Assembly (NCBI GenBank): GCA_040880465.1
Contig: JBBDIK010000012.1
Location: 62,001 to 126,000 of the forward strand
Length of the DNA stretch: 64,000 nucleotides
Direction: 5' to 3'
DNA from: JBBDIK01 sp040880465
GTDB lineage: Bacteria; Actinomycetota; UBA4738; JBBDHU01
The position numbers were made by a program, and so were the translations under genes. The notes under the pieces are model-generated. The model ran no database searches. It was not told the DNA's origin and worked only from the letters and a program-made list of their open reading frames with translations. Within the stretch, counting starts at the first letter, position 1; each line of letters begins with the position of its first letter. Shown here one piece after another: positions 57,129-64,000 of this stretch.

Positions 57129-58258
57129 CCGGACCCCAGGAAGGCGTGTTCGACGGCGACCCAGCCGACCGCGGCGACGACCTGCACCCCAAGGTCGAGA
57201 AGCCGTCGAAGACCGCGCAGGCGGCGAAGGCCTCCGCGGCGGCCATCAAGCAGCGGCCAACCGGTCTGTCGAAGAAGGACTTCACCAGTGACCAGGAGGT
57301 GCGGTGGTGCCCTGGCTGCGGCGACTACGCGATCCTGGCGACCGTGCAGTCGTTCCTCCCGGAACTCGGGGTGCTGCCCGACGACATCGTGTTCGTGTCC
57401 GGGATCGGGTGTTCCGGCAGGTTCAGCTACTACACGGACACCTACGGTCTCCACGGTATCCACGGGCGGGCGCCGGCCCTGGCGACCGGGATCGCGCTGG
57501 CTGACCCCGACCTGTCTGTGTGGGTCGTCACCGGGGACGGGGATGCCCTCTCGATCGGTGGGAACCATCTGATCCACACCCTGCGTCGCAACGTGAACAT
57601 CAAGATCCTGCTCTTCAACAACCAGATCTACGGGTTGACGAAGGGCCAGTACTCGCCGACGTCCGCGGAAGGCAAGGTGACGAAGTCGACGCCGTTCGGC
57701 TCGCTGGACCATCCGTTCGATCCGGTAGCGCTCGCGCTCGGGGCGGAGGCGTCGTTCGTAGCCCGCTCGCTGGACAACGACCGTCAGCACCTCACCGAGG
57801 TCCTGCGGCAAGCGGTCGCGCACCGCGGCTCGGCGTTCGTCGAGATCTATCAGAACTGCAACGTATTCAACGACGGGGCGTTCGATGCGCTGCGGGAGAA
57901 GTCCGAAGGGATGCATAACCAGATCCGCCTGGAGCACGGCAAGCCCATCATCTTCGACGATGGAGCGCGGTGCGTCTCGGTCGGGGACAACGGCCGATTC
58001 GTCATCACCGCCGTCGTCGAGACGGATCCGGACCGGATCGTGGTCCACGACGTTCACGGCAGGCCATCGCTCGCGTTCGCGCTGGCCCACATCTCCCGCG
58101 GTCCGACCGAGCCGACCTGCATCGGGGTGTTCCGCGAGGAGGAACGGCCCGTCTACGGGGAGTTGATGGAAGCCCAGGTGGCTGCGGCGACTGAGCGGCT
58201 CGGGGTCGGCGATCTGAAGTCCTTGCTGCACGCCGGCGATACCTGGGAGGTCACCTAG
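57125..58258 (+). CDS. korB: 2-oxoacid:ferredoxin oxidoreductase, beta subunit (KorB type)
   Basis: A 377-residue TPP- and [4Fe-4S]-binding subunit. Conserved parts: VRWCPGCGDYAILATVQSFL (two cluster cysteines), SGIGCSGRFSYYTDTYGLHG (third), the TPP motif VVTGDGDALSIGGNHLIHTL ending NNQIYGLTKGQYSPTS, and the fourth cysteine in EIYQNCNVFNDGAF. The N-terminal 50 residues are a charged extension before KKDFTSDQEVRW. The start is ATG 57125. Together with the adjacent korA it makes a complete enzyme; no dedicated ferredoxin gene is adjacent. Confidence 0.95.
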   Translation: MTGPQEGVFDGDPADRGDDLHPKVEKPSKTAQAAKASAAAIKQRPTGLSKKDFTSDQEVRWCPGCGDYAILATVQSFLPELGVLPDDIVFVSGIGCSGRFSYYTDTYGLHGIHGRAPALATGIALADPDLSVWVVTGDGDALSIGGNHLIHTLRRNVNIKILLFNNQIYGLTKGQYSPTSAEGKVTKSTPFGSLDHPFDPVALALGAEASFVARSLDNDRQHLTEVLRQAVAHRGSAFVEIYQNCNVFNDGAFDALREKSEGMHNQIRLEHGKPIIFDDGARCVSVGDNGRFVITAVVETDPDRIVVHDVHGRPSLAFALAHISRGPTEPTCIGVFREEERPVYGELMEAQVAAATERLGVGDLKSLLHAGDTWEVT

Positions 58259-58262
58259 CGCG

Positions 58263-59441
58263 TCACCCGTCGGCGTCGCCGCGGGCGAGCGACCGGCGGG
58301 ATGCGTGCTCGACGCGGTGGAGCTCCTCGATCAGCGGCGTGATCTCTGCGAGGAAACGTTCGATGTCCTCGCGGGTCGTCTCTCGTCCGACCGATGCCCG
58401 GAACCCGACGGTATCGGGGATCCCCATCGCCTTGAGGACCGGAGAGGCCTCGCCGGCGAGTCCGCGCTCGATGCATCCGCACGACAGGCGGAACCCCCGT
58501 TCGTCCAGGGCCATGAGGAGGACGTCGGGATCGACGCCGTCCGCCGAGAAGCAGACCAGATGAGGAGCCCGCTGGGTGGGGTGTCCGTGTGTCGACACGG
58601 ATGCGATCGCGTCGAGCCCGGACCGGAGGAGATCGGTGAGCGCCCATTGCGCGGCTGCTTGATCGGCCAGTTCGTCCAGCGCGTCGGTCATCGCCGCAGC
58701 CATCGCGACGGCACCCGGGAGGTTCTCTGCGCCGGCGCGGCGATGGCGCTCGCGGACGTCCCCTGGTGGGAACCCGGCCAGGGGAACGCCGCGGCCGACG
58801 TAGAGCGCGCCGATCCCCGGCGGCGCGCCGAACTTGTGGCCCGAGATCGTGAGGAGGTCCACATCGAGCGCGTGAACGTCGATCGGCAGGCGACCGGCCG
58901 TCTGGGCTGCGTCACAGTGGATGGTGACGCCGGACTCCCGCGCGAGGCGCGTGGCCTCAGCGACCGGCTGCAGGGTTCCGACCTCGTGGTTGGCGTGCTG
59001 CACGCTGGCCAAGATGGTTCCGGGAACGCGGACCTGGGTCATGAACGCGTCGGTATCGAGACGCCCGTGCTCGTCGACGCCGACCGTCGCGACCTCGACC
59101 CCATCCTCGGCCAGCAGGCGACCCGCCGCGCCAACGCTTGGGTGTTCGATGGCACCTATCACGATGCGAGTGCCGTCGGCGCGCCGAGCGCGGGCGGCTC
59201 CGATCAACGCGAGGGCGACCGACTCCGTGCCACCGGACGTGAACACGATCTCATCCGCTTGAGCGCCGAGTCCGTCGGCGACCGTCTGACGGGCTGCCTC
59301 GAGAACGGCGGCCGCGTGGCGCCCGGGTGCGTGGCTCTGCAACGGGTCGGCGAACGCATCCAGTGCCGCCGCTTGGGCCGCCGCGGCGGCCGGCCGGACC
59401 GGGGTCGCGGAGGCATGGTCCAGATAGATCTGCGGGTTCAT
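58263..59441 (-). CDS. Cysteine desulfurase-like (NifS/IscS-type) PLP enzyme
   Basis: A 392-residue class V aminotransferase of the IscS/NifS group: YLDHASATPVRPAAA, FTSGGTESVALAL, HANHEVGTLQPVAE, IHCDAAQTAGRLPID, and the PLP lysine in LTISGHKFGAPPGIGALYVG. The sulfur-carrying loop is unusual: SCGCIERGLAGEASPVLKAMG. Counted back from the EPSHVL-like segment, the canonical cysteine position holds Glu, while two cysteines sit 2 and 4 residues earlier. It could be a desulfurase with a shifted nucleophile or another activity such as selenocysteine lyase. It is convergent with korB, 4 bp apart. A MnmA or tRNA-thiolation partner is not in the window. Confidence 0.82.
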   Translation of the reverse strand: MNPQIYLDHASATPVRPAAAAAQAAALDAFADPLQSHAPGRHAAAVLEAARQTVADGLGAQADEIVFTSGGTESVALALIGAARARRADGTRIVIGAIEHPSVGAAGRLLAEDGVEVATVGVDEHGRLDTDAFMTQVRVPGTILASVQHANHEVGTLQPVAEATRLARESGVTIHCDAAQTAGRLPIDVHALDVDLLTISGHKFGAPPGIGALYVGRGVPLAGFPPGDVRERHRRAGAENLPGAVAMAAAMTDALDELADQAAAQWALTDLLRSGLDAIASVSTHGHPTQRAPHLVCFSADGVDPDVLLMALDERGFRLSCGCIERGLAGEASPVLKAMGIPDTVGFRASVGRETTREDIERFLAEITPLIEELHRVEHASRRSLARGDADG

Positions 59442-59541
59442 CGAGAGGGACTCCGAACGCCAAAACCCCAGCTAGACAGGGGAAAACCGGATGGTATCAT
59501 GGGCAACCGAGCACCACGTCGGTCCGATCTGGAGCCTCCCC

Positions 59542-59721
59542 ATGGCCGAGCACGCAGCGGAGATACCCGGGCAACAAGGGCCAGTCGCCTCACAGCAGGC
59601 GTCCGAACGACGCTGTGAGATCTGCGATACCAAGCTGTCCAGCTACAACCCCGGGCCCAATTGTTGGCAGCACACGATCGGTCATCCCTGGCGCGGCCCG
59701 ACGGCCAAGCCCAAGTACTGA
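59542..59721 (+). CDS. Small CxxC...CxxxH zinc-binding protein
   Basis: A 59-residue protein with a single recognisable element, RCEICDTKLSSYNPGPNCWQ followed by HT, a compact C-x2-C-x12-C-x2-H zinc knuckle. The first 20 residues are probably disordered. The start is taken at ATG 59542 with CTGGAG about 8 nt upstream; an in-frame ATG at 59491 would add 17 residues. Small proteins with this RCE.C...LS.YN pattern are common in actinobacteria but uncharacterised; nucleic acid or protein binding is a guess. Confidence 0.6.
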   Translation: MAEHAAEIPGQQGPVASQQASERRCEICDTKLSSYNPGPNCWQHTIGHPWRGPTAKPKY

Positions 59722-59733
59722 CTGGGAGCTCCG

Positions 59734-60453
59734 CTAGCCGGCCCGCTCCAGCAGAGCCAGCTCGTCTTCCTTCCTGCGGAGGAACGCGGCCCAGTACACC
59801 AGGGCGGCGGCGACGCCCCCGGCGACGGGACCGATGAGGTAGATCCACCAGTCCGACCACGTTCCGGAGACGATCGCCGGACCGAACCAGCGTGCGGGGT
59901 TCATCGCGGCGCCGGTCATCGGACCACCCATCAGGATGTCGAAGGTCAGGACCAAGCCGATCGAGAACCCGGCCAACTTCGAGAACGCCCCGCGAGGATC
60001 GACGGCCGTTCCGAAGACGGCGAACACGAGGAAGAAGGTCAGGATCGCCTCGGTCGCGACCCCCTGCATGGCGCCGACGCCCAAAACGCGGTTGAGTTGC
60101 GGCGTGCCGAGCATGGCTTCTTCCCAGAGCGTCTTCGGAACCACGAGACTGAGCGCCAATGCGCCGAAGACCGCGCCGGCCATCTGAGCCGCGATGTAGC
60201 ACATCGCGCGGGTGCTTTCGACCTTGCCGGTGACCCACAAGCTGATGGTCACCGCCGGGTTCACGTGACCGCCAGAGATCTGTGCGGTGATCGAAACGAG
60301 GACGGCGAGAGCGATCCCGTGCGCCAGGGCTACGGCCACGAGTCCGGCCCCGCTGAGGTCGTTGGCGGCCATGACGACGGCGCCTGCGCCGATGAAGATC
60401 AGACAGAAGGTGGTGATGAACTCCGCGATCCATGCTCGCGATATCGGCTCCAT
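59734..60453 (-). CDS. Aquaporin / MIP-family channel
   Basis: A 239-residue six-helix channel with both half-helix motifs: GGHVNPAVTISLWVTG and GAAMNPARWFGPAIVSGTW. The residue after the second NPAR is Trp, not the Asp typical of glycerol facilitators, so a water- or ammonia-type pore is more likely. Start ATG gives MEPISRAWIAEFITTFCLIF, the usual first helix; the 48 codons before it in the frame are not conserved. GAGGGAGGGAG lies upstream. The C-terminus ends with a charged tail. Convergent with the small zinc protein. Confidence 0.92.
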   Translation of the reverse strand: MEPISRAWIAEFITTFCLIFIGAGAVVMAANDLSGAGLVAVALAHGIALAVLVSITAQISGGHVNPAVTISLWVTGKVESTRAMCYIAAQMAGAVFGALALSLVVPKTLWEEAMLGTPQLNRVLGVGAMQGVATEAILTFFLVFAVFGTAVDPRGAFSKLAGFSIGLVLTFDILMGGPMTGAAMNPARWFGPAIVSGTWSDWWIYLIGPVAGGVAAALVYWAAFLRRKEDELALLERAG

Positions 60454-60601
60454 TGCAGACTCCCTCCCTCGGTTTCCGCACATAGCGAAGCTGCGGGGAA
60501 ACGGGGAAGCCGTCCCGGCGGTGCCCGGACGGGTCGGCCAGAGTCTACGCGACGGATGTCCCCGCGCGCCGCGCCCCGCAAGGGGCCCGACCGCCATCGG
60601 C

Positions 60602-60607
60602 TAGGAT
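60602..60607 (+). promoter_or_regulatory. Putative -10 box, leaderless receiver-protein start
   Basis: TAGGAT lies 7 nt before GTG 60615. It overlaps the in-frame ATG at 60606, which therefore cannot be the start of a transcript made from this box. Confidence 0.5.
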
Positions 60608-60614
60608 GCCATCC

Positions 60615-61001
60615 GTGAAGGTACTGCTCGTTTCTTGGGATCCGAAGACCCGCGAGATGATGCGTTTGGCCGTCGGAAACGGCGAGCGCCGCGGCGCCGC
60701 GGCACTGGAGTTCCTCGAGGAGAGGAACGGGGAACGAGGGGTGACGACGGCTTGGCGGGAGTTGCCCGATGTCGTGGTCGCCGACGAGATCACCTCGCGG
60801 ATGGGGGCCTTCGGACTGGCGCGGGACCTCCGAGGAGCTGACCGGCCGTTCCCCGGGATCATCGCCATCTTGCTGGATCGGAAGCAGGACACGTGGCTCG
60901 CGGAGTGGTCGGGTGCCGATGCCTGGTTCGTCAAGCCGGTGGACCCGTTCGAGCTGGCCGCCCGTATCGTGGAGCTGTTGGACGTGAAGGAGACCGCGTG
61001 A
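60615..61001 (+). CDS. Divergent stand-alone receiver-domain protein
   Basis: A 128-residue CheY-like fold. MKVLLVSWDP is the first strand, but the acidic pair is replaced by one Asp. A candidate phospho-acceptor is Asp in LPDVVVADEITSRMGAFGLA, and the conserved lysine is in WFVKPVDPFELAARI. No output domain. The start is GTG 60615, which gives the typical receiver N-terminus. The stop overlaps the zinc-ribbon start by 4 nt (GTGA). Phosphorylation is uncertain; it may be a pseudo-receiver that works by protein contact. Confidence 0.72.
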   Translation: MKVLLVSWDPKTREMMRLAVGNGERRGAAALEFLEERNGERGVTTAWRELPDVVVADEITSRMGAFGLARDLRGADRPFPGIIAILLDRKQDTWLAEWSGADAWFVKPVDPFELAARIVELLDVKETA

Positions 61002-61264
61002 AGATCAAGGCGACGTGCAAGAAGTGCGACCGGGAATTGCTCCTGGAGCAGGTGGTGGGCACCGGCGGACACTGTCCCTGGTGCGGACAGACCTTCCAGA
61101 AGGACTATGCGGCGGTGCTCGTCGACGCGATCCAGGCAGCCCAGGGGGCGGGAGCCACCTTGGAGAACGCGCTCGAGAAGATGGCAGAGCTGCGTCCCGG
61201 ATTCCGTCTCGACGAGCGCTCCATCGTCGGCGCGATCGTGCGCGACGCGGGTCAGCTGTCCTAA
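60998..61264 (+). CDS. Small zinc-ribbon protein
   Basis: An 88-residue protein. The N-terminal half is a zinc ribbon, CKKCDRELLLEQ and GGHCPWCGQTF (two C-x2-C knuckles). The C-terminal half is helical (AAVLVDAIQAAQGAGATLEN onward) and may mediate protein contact. The GTG start overlaps the receiver gene. It is followed after 14 bp by the mini-membrane gene. Function unknown; resembles the lone zinc-ribbon regulators that accompany signalling genes. Confidence 0.7.
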   Translation: MKIKATCKKCDRELLLEQVVGTGGHCPWCGQTFQKDYAAVLVDAIQAAQGAGATLENALEKMAELRPGFRLDERSIVGAIVRDAGQLS

Positions 61265-61278
61265 CCGAAAGGCATGAC

Positions 61279-61386
61279 GTGGGGTTCAACGTCAAGCAGC
61301 CGGGCAAGATCAAGCCTGCGGACATCCTGTACCTGGTCGCGGCACTGGCGGTGATCGGCGCCTTGGTGTTCTGGGCGACACGGTGA
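61279..61386 (+). CDS. 35-residue single-helix membrane protein
   Basis: A mini-protein: a short basic stretch (NVKQPGKIKPAD) and one hydrophobic helix (ILYLVAALAVIGALVFWATR). The start is GTG 61279 with GAAAGG 8 nt upstream, and the stop overlaps the next start (GTGA). Coupling on one side and a ribosome-binding site on the other support real translation. Codon use is normal for the region. Function unknown; it may anchor or modulate a neighbour. Confidence 0.65.
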   Translation: MGFNVKQPGKIKPADILYLVAALAVIGALVFWATR

Positions 61387-61781
61387 CCGGGCCGTCGCAG
61401 GGATCGTCGTCGCAGTCCTCGCCGAACGCCGATCTCGACTTCTGCTACCTCACGACCCGCGGACGCAAGACCGGACAGCCGCATCAGATCGAGCTCTGGT
61501 TCGGCTTGCAGGGTGCGTGTCTGTATCTCCTGGCGAACAGCGTCGAAGCCGACTGGGTGCGGAACCTCGGAGCGGACCCACAGGTCAACGTCCGCGTCGG
61601 CGACGCGACGTACGCTGCTTCCGGGAGGCTGGTGCTGGATCCTGCGGAGGACGCGCGAGCCCGCGACCTGCTCTTCGACAAGTACGAACCTCGCTACAGC
61701 GGCGACCTGAGTGAGTGGAAACAGACGTCGGCGGTGGTCGCCGTCGATCTGCCGGGCGGGTTCGCGGCAGCTGAGAGCTAG
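61383..61781 (+). CDS. F420-dependent (FDOR/DUF385) oxidoreductase-like protein
   Basis: A 132-residue split-beta-barrel protein of the FDOR family (Ddn-like, nitroreductase/deazaflavin type). The cofactor-binding strand is FCYLTTRGRKTGQPHQIELW, followed by YLLANSVEADWVRNLGADPQ and VNVRVGDATYAASGRLV. Members bind F420H2 or another flavin and reduce quinones or nitro compounds; some have haem or lipid-related roles. The Ser/Pro-rich N-terminus is variable. The GTG start overlaps the mini-membrane gene, and the gene ends 4 nt into the convergent thiolase. Confidence 0.82.
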   Translation: MTGPSQGSSSQSSPNADLDFCYLTTRGRKTGQPHQIELWFGLQGACLYLLANSVEADWVRNLGADPQVNVRVGDATYAASGRLVLDPAEDARARDLLFDKYEPRYSGDLSEWKQTSAVVAVDLPGGFAAAES

Positions 61782-62959
61782 GCGCGCTCGAGAACGAAAC
61801 TCATGCCCTGGCCACCCGACACGCACAGGGTCGCCAGTCCCAGCGCGTAGCCGCGGTCGCGCATCTCGTATGCGGCCGACAGGATGATGCGGGCGCCACT
61901 CATCCCGATGGGGTGACCGACGGCGATCGCGCCTCCCCTCGGGTTGACCTTGTCGCGGTCGAACTTAAGTTCACGATCGCAGGCCAGGACTTGCGCCGCG
62001 AACGCCTCATTGATCTCGATCACGTCGAAGTCGCCGAGTGACAGACCAGTCGCGTCGAGTACCTTCTTGGTTGCCGGGACGGGAGCGATGCCCATGAACG
62101 CCGGATCGACGCCGGCCGAGGCGTAGGCGACGATCTTCGCCAGCGGCTCCCGCCCCTCGGCCTTCGCGCGCTCCTCGGACATGAGGACGAGCGACGCCGC
62201 TCCGTCCGTGATGCCCGAGGAGTTGCCGGCGGTCACGGTCCCGTTCTCCTCGTCGAAGACGGGCCGCAGCTTGGCGAGCCCGTCCATCGAGGAGTCCGCC
62301 TTGGGGTGCTCGTCTTCGTCGACGGTCGCGGTCTCCCCGCGCTTGCGGCCGGGGATCTCGACGGGGAACATCTCCGCAGCGCGACGTTCCTTGCCTGCCT
62401 CAGCCTTCACCTGGCTCTCGAGCGCGAACTCGTCTTGCTCCTCGCGCCCGATGTCGTACTGGCGGGCGAGGTTCTCGGCGGTCTCGCCCATGATCAAGCC
62501 ACACAGCCGGCACGTGAACCCGTCCGCGTACATCCCATCCACGACGGGAGCGTCGCCCATCCGGTAGCCCACCCGCATGTTCGGAAGCAGGAACGGAACC
62601 TGGGTCATGTTCTCCATGCCGCCGGCGACCGTAACCTCGGCGTTGCCGAGGATGATCTGCTCCGCGGCGAGTTGCACGGCCTTCGACCCCGAGGCGCAGG
62701 CCATGTTCAGGGTGTAGGCGTTCACCTCTTGTGGGATGCCGCTCTTGTACAGCACCTGCCGCGCGGTGTTCGGTCCGTTGCCGGCTTGGCGCGCGTGGCC
62801 GTAGACCAGTTCCTGCACCTGATCCGGCTCGACGCTCGCCCGCCTCAGAGCTTCCTGCGTGGCAGCGACGCCGAGCTCGACCGCCGATGTCTTCGCGTAA
62901 GAACCCAGGAACTTCCCGATCGGCGTTCGGGCGCCCTCGATGATGACCGCAGGATCCAT
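61778..62959 (-). CDS. Acetyl-CoA acetyltransferase (thiolase)
   Basis: A 393-residue thiolase. Catalytic residues: nucleophilic Cys in NMACASGSKAVQLA, the NEAFAAQVLA segment, His in GGAIAVGHPIGMSGAR, and the second Cys in LATLCVSGGQGMSFVL. It condenses or cleaves acetoacetyl-CoA and related 3-oxoacyl-CoA. An additional CRLCGLIMGET segment is seen near residue 155. The start is ATG 62959 (MDPAVIIEGARTPIGKF), 7 nt after a -10 box; in-frame ATGs at 62968 and GTG-like codons further upstream would overlap that promoter. Confidence 0.94.
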   Translation of the reverse strand: MDPAVIIEGARTPIGKFLGSYAKTSAVELGVAATQEALRRASVEPDQVQELVYGHARQAGNGPNTARQVLYKSGIPQEVNAYTLNMACASGSKAVQLAAEQIILGNAEVTVAGGMENMTQVPFLLPNMRVGYRMGDAPVVDGMYADGFTCRLCGLIMGETAENLARQYDIGREEQDEFALESQVKAEAGKERRAAEMFPVEIPGRKRGETATVDEDEHPKADSSMDGLAKLRPVFDEENGTVTAGNSSGITDGAASLVLMSEERAKAEGREPLAKIVAYASAGVDPAFMGIAPVPATKKVLDATGLSLGDFDVIEINEAFAAQVLACDRELKFDRDKVNPRGGAIAVGHPIGMSGARIILSAAYEMRDRGYALGLATLCVSGGQGMSFVLERA

Positions 62960-62966
62960 GGCATCC

Positions 62967-62972
62967 ATCGTA
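62967..62972 (-). promoter_or_regulatory. Putative -10 box, leaderless thiolase start
   Basis: TACGAT on the minus strand, 7 nt before the thiolase ATG at 62959. Confidence 0.45.
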
Positions 62973-62989
62973 CCCGCGCTCAACGGGCG

Positions 62990-63995
62990 CTATCGGACCC
63001 GAACGTCCTCGCGGCCTCGTTCCGCTGCGGCGAACATGACCCGAAGTCGCTCCAGCGCGGCGCCGCCGGCCACCGGTTCCGCGAGCGCGCGGTCGGATGT
63101 CTCGAGGCGAACCGGATTGCGCGCCAGCCATCGCCGGATCTCGGCGATCTCGTCGGCCCGCTCGCGGGGGACCGGGACCGGGATCGGGGAGGGTCCGGTC
63201 CACCGCGAGTTGACCATGCCGGAACGCGAGCTGCGCTCCGGTCGTATCGCGCAGGACGAATCGACCGGGCTGCAGGAGCCAGTCGTTCGTCCGTTGGCGG
63301 GTGAGGGCATCGATCGTCGCGCGGAGGCGGTCGCGCGCCAGCGCAGCCTCCTCGAAGCGTTCGGCATCCGCGAGGGCATCCATGCGAGTCTCGAGTATCT
63401 CCAGGAGCGTGTCGGGATCTGCGAGCGCGTCGAGCAGCCGGCGCACCGTCGCCAGGTACCCGTCGCGATCAGTGCGGCCGTCGCACGGGGCGAGGCACCG
63501 GCCCATGTCCGCGAGAGCGCAGGGCGCGAACCGCGTCCTTTCTCCCATCGACTTCGTGCAGCGGCGGATCGGGAAGACTTCCTCGAGCGCCTCCTTCGCG
63601 AGCCGGGCTTGCGCGGATGACCGGAAGGGGCCCAAGAAGCACACTCCCTCGCCGGCCTTCGCCTCGTAGACGACCTTGAAGCGGGGGAACGCTTCGGTGG
63701 TGTCGAGCTTGAGGTACGCGTAGCGCCGCCAGGTCTTGCCGCGCCGGTTGTATTTCGGCGCGTGTGCTCCGATCAGCCGGGCCTCCAGGACCAGGGCTTC
63801 GAGCTCGGATCCGCAAGGGCGGGCCTCGACCCGCGTGACCTCGCCGAGCAGGTCCTCGATCTTCTTGCGGCCGTCGCCGTAGAAGTAGGTCTTGACGCGC
63901 TGACGGATGTCTTTGGACTTGCCGACGTAGAGGATCTGATCATCGCGCCCCCGGAACAGATAGACGCCGGGCGAGCGTGGCAGATCATCGGTCAT
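62990..63995 (-). CDS. UvrC/Cho-like GIY-YIG nuclease, frameshifted and possibly 5'-truncated
   Basis: GIY-YIG domain (SPGVYLFRGRDDQILYVGKS, then KDIRQRVKTYF), the conserved ARLI glutamate helix, a UvrC-type [4Fe-4S] cysteine set (RRCTKSM, FAPCALADMGRCLAPC; spacing C-x12-C-x7-C-x3-C), and a UVR helical hairpin (ADAERFEEAALARDRLRAT). The frame that encodes this reads to GQLAVDRTLPDP and then wanders; the expected end, PVPVPRERADEIAEIRRWLA onward, is in another frame. One extra base near 63195-63205 would explain it. The first Met is 5 bases from the window edge, so the protein may begin upstream, for example as part of a DnaQ-UvrC fusion like that of mycobacteria. Confidence 0.75.
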
Positions 63996-64000
63996 CCTGA

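Noticed and set aside
63170..63190. GGGACCGGGACCGGGATC as a tandem repeat element
   Set aside because: It is a three-unit coding repeat within the UvrC-like gene (Pro-Val codons) and too short to be a repeat locus; its relevance is as the likely frameshift site.
1..64000. CRISPR arrays, tRNA genes, insertion sequences or prophage
   Set aside because: No regularly spaced repeats, no tRNA cloverleaf with conserved T-loop, and no transposase or integrase frame were seen.

Overview
The window is a high-G+C (roughly two-thirds G+C by eye) chromosomal segment with no mobile elements, no tRNAs and no CRISPR array. Gene content points to an aerobic, heterotrophic member of the Actinomycetota from a lineage I cannot name. 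The supporting signs are a bc1-caa3 respiratory supercomplex with a three-helix Rieske protein and a dihaem QcrC, a Nif3 / zinc-ribbon / RNase HI gene order like that of mycobacteria (Rv2230c-Rv2229c-Rv2228c), an F420-type (FDOR) oxidoreductase, and many start codons 6-10 nt behind a TANNNT box, which implies leaderless mRNAs. Two 10-N gaps and one 16-G run show a draft assembly; one of the gaps and the G run are together inside sufB.

Layout. 1-303: end of an acyl-CoA synthetase. 335-7308 (minus): respiratory operon ctaE-qcrC-qcrA-qcrB-ctaC-ctaD-ctaF plus a lipoprotein, with nearly every junction a 4-nt start/stop overlap; ctaG diverges from it. 8320-12360: an HdeD-like membrane protein, a TetR regulator with a perfect palindromic operator, a Tat-exported agmatine-deiminase-like enzyme and an N-acyl-D-amino-acid deacylase. 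12389-13204 (minus): secreted RTX-repeat plus M23 peptidase. 13324-16145: Nif3, zinc ribbon, RNase HI and the RNase P RNA. 16164-26607: lipoate and 2-oxoacid dehydrogenase block (lipA; a large PAS histidine kinase; an ACP-acyltransferase fusion; lpd-E1alpha-E1beta-E2-lipB). 26655-31409: NarL-type regulator, MIP18-family Fe-S protein, thiosulfate sulfurtransferase and a GGDEF/EAL protein. 31689-37324: SUF Fe-S assembly operon sufB-sufD-Rieske ferredoxin-sufC-sufS-sufU. 37376-41353: methyltransferase, GNAT protein, maleylpyruvate-isomerase-like protein, glycerate kinase and an ErpA-type carrier. 41432-45067: cobalamin-dependent methionine synthase. 45091-45471: antitoxin with operator and a toxin reduced to its two ends. 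45515-54765: class III aminotransferase, TetR, and a sarcosine oxidase operon (soxD-A-G-B) followed by a dimethylglycine/sarcosine dehydrogenase-like flavoprotein. 54792-58258: HExxH protein and 2-oxoacid:ferredoxin oxidoreductase korAB. 58263-64000: desulfurase-like enzyme, small zinc protein, aquaporin, a small receiver / zinc ribbon / mini-membrane / FDOR operon, thiolase, and a frameshifted UvrC-like gene running to the window edge.

Themes. Fe-S cluster building (SUF, MIP18, ErpA, sulfurtransferase) sits close to its clients (lipA, korAB, QcrA, UvrC-like protein). Lipoylation genes sit with the lipoylated dehydrogenase. N-methyl-glycine demethylation and methionine synthase both belong to folate one-carbon metabolism. 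The most unusual items are a sarcosine oxidase alpha subunit that carries complete cysteine sets for two [2Fe-2S] clusters, a toxin gene with a clean internal deletion behind an intact antitoxin, the RTX-M23 fusion, the ACP-PlsC fusion, and the receiver/zinc-ribbon/35-aa membrane/FDOR operon.
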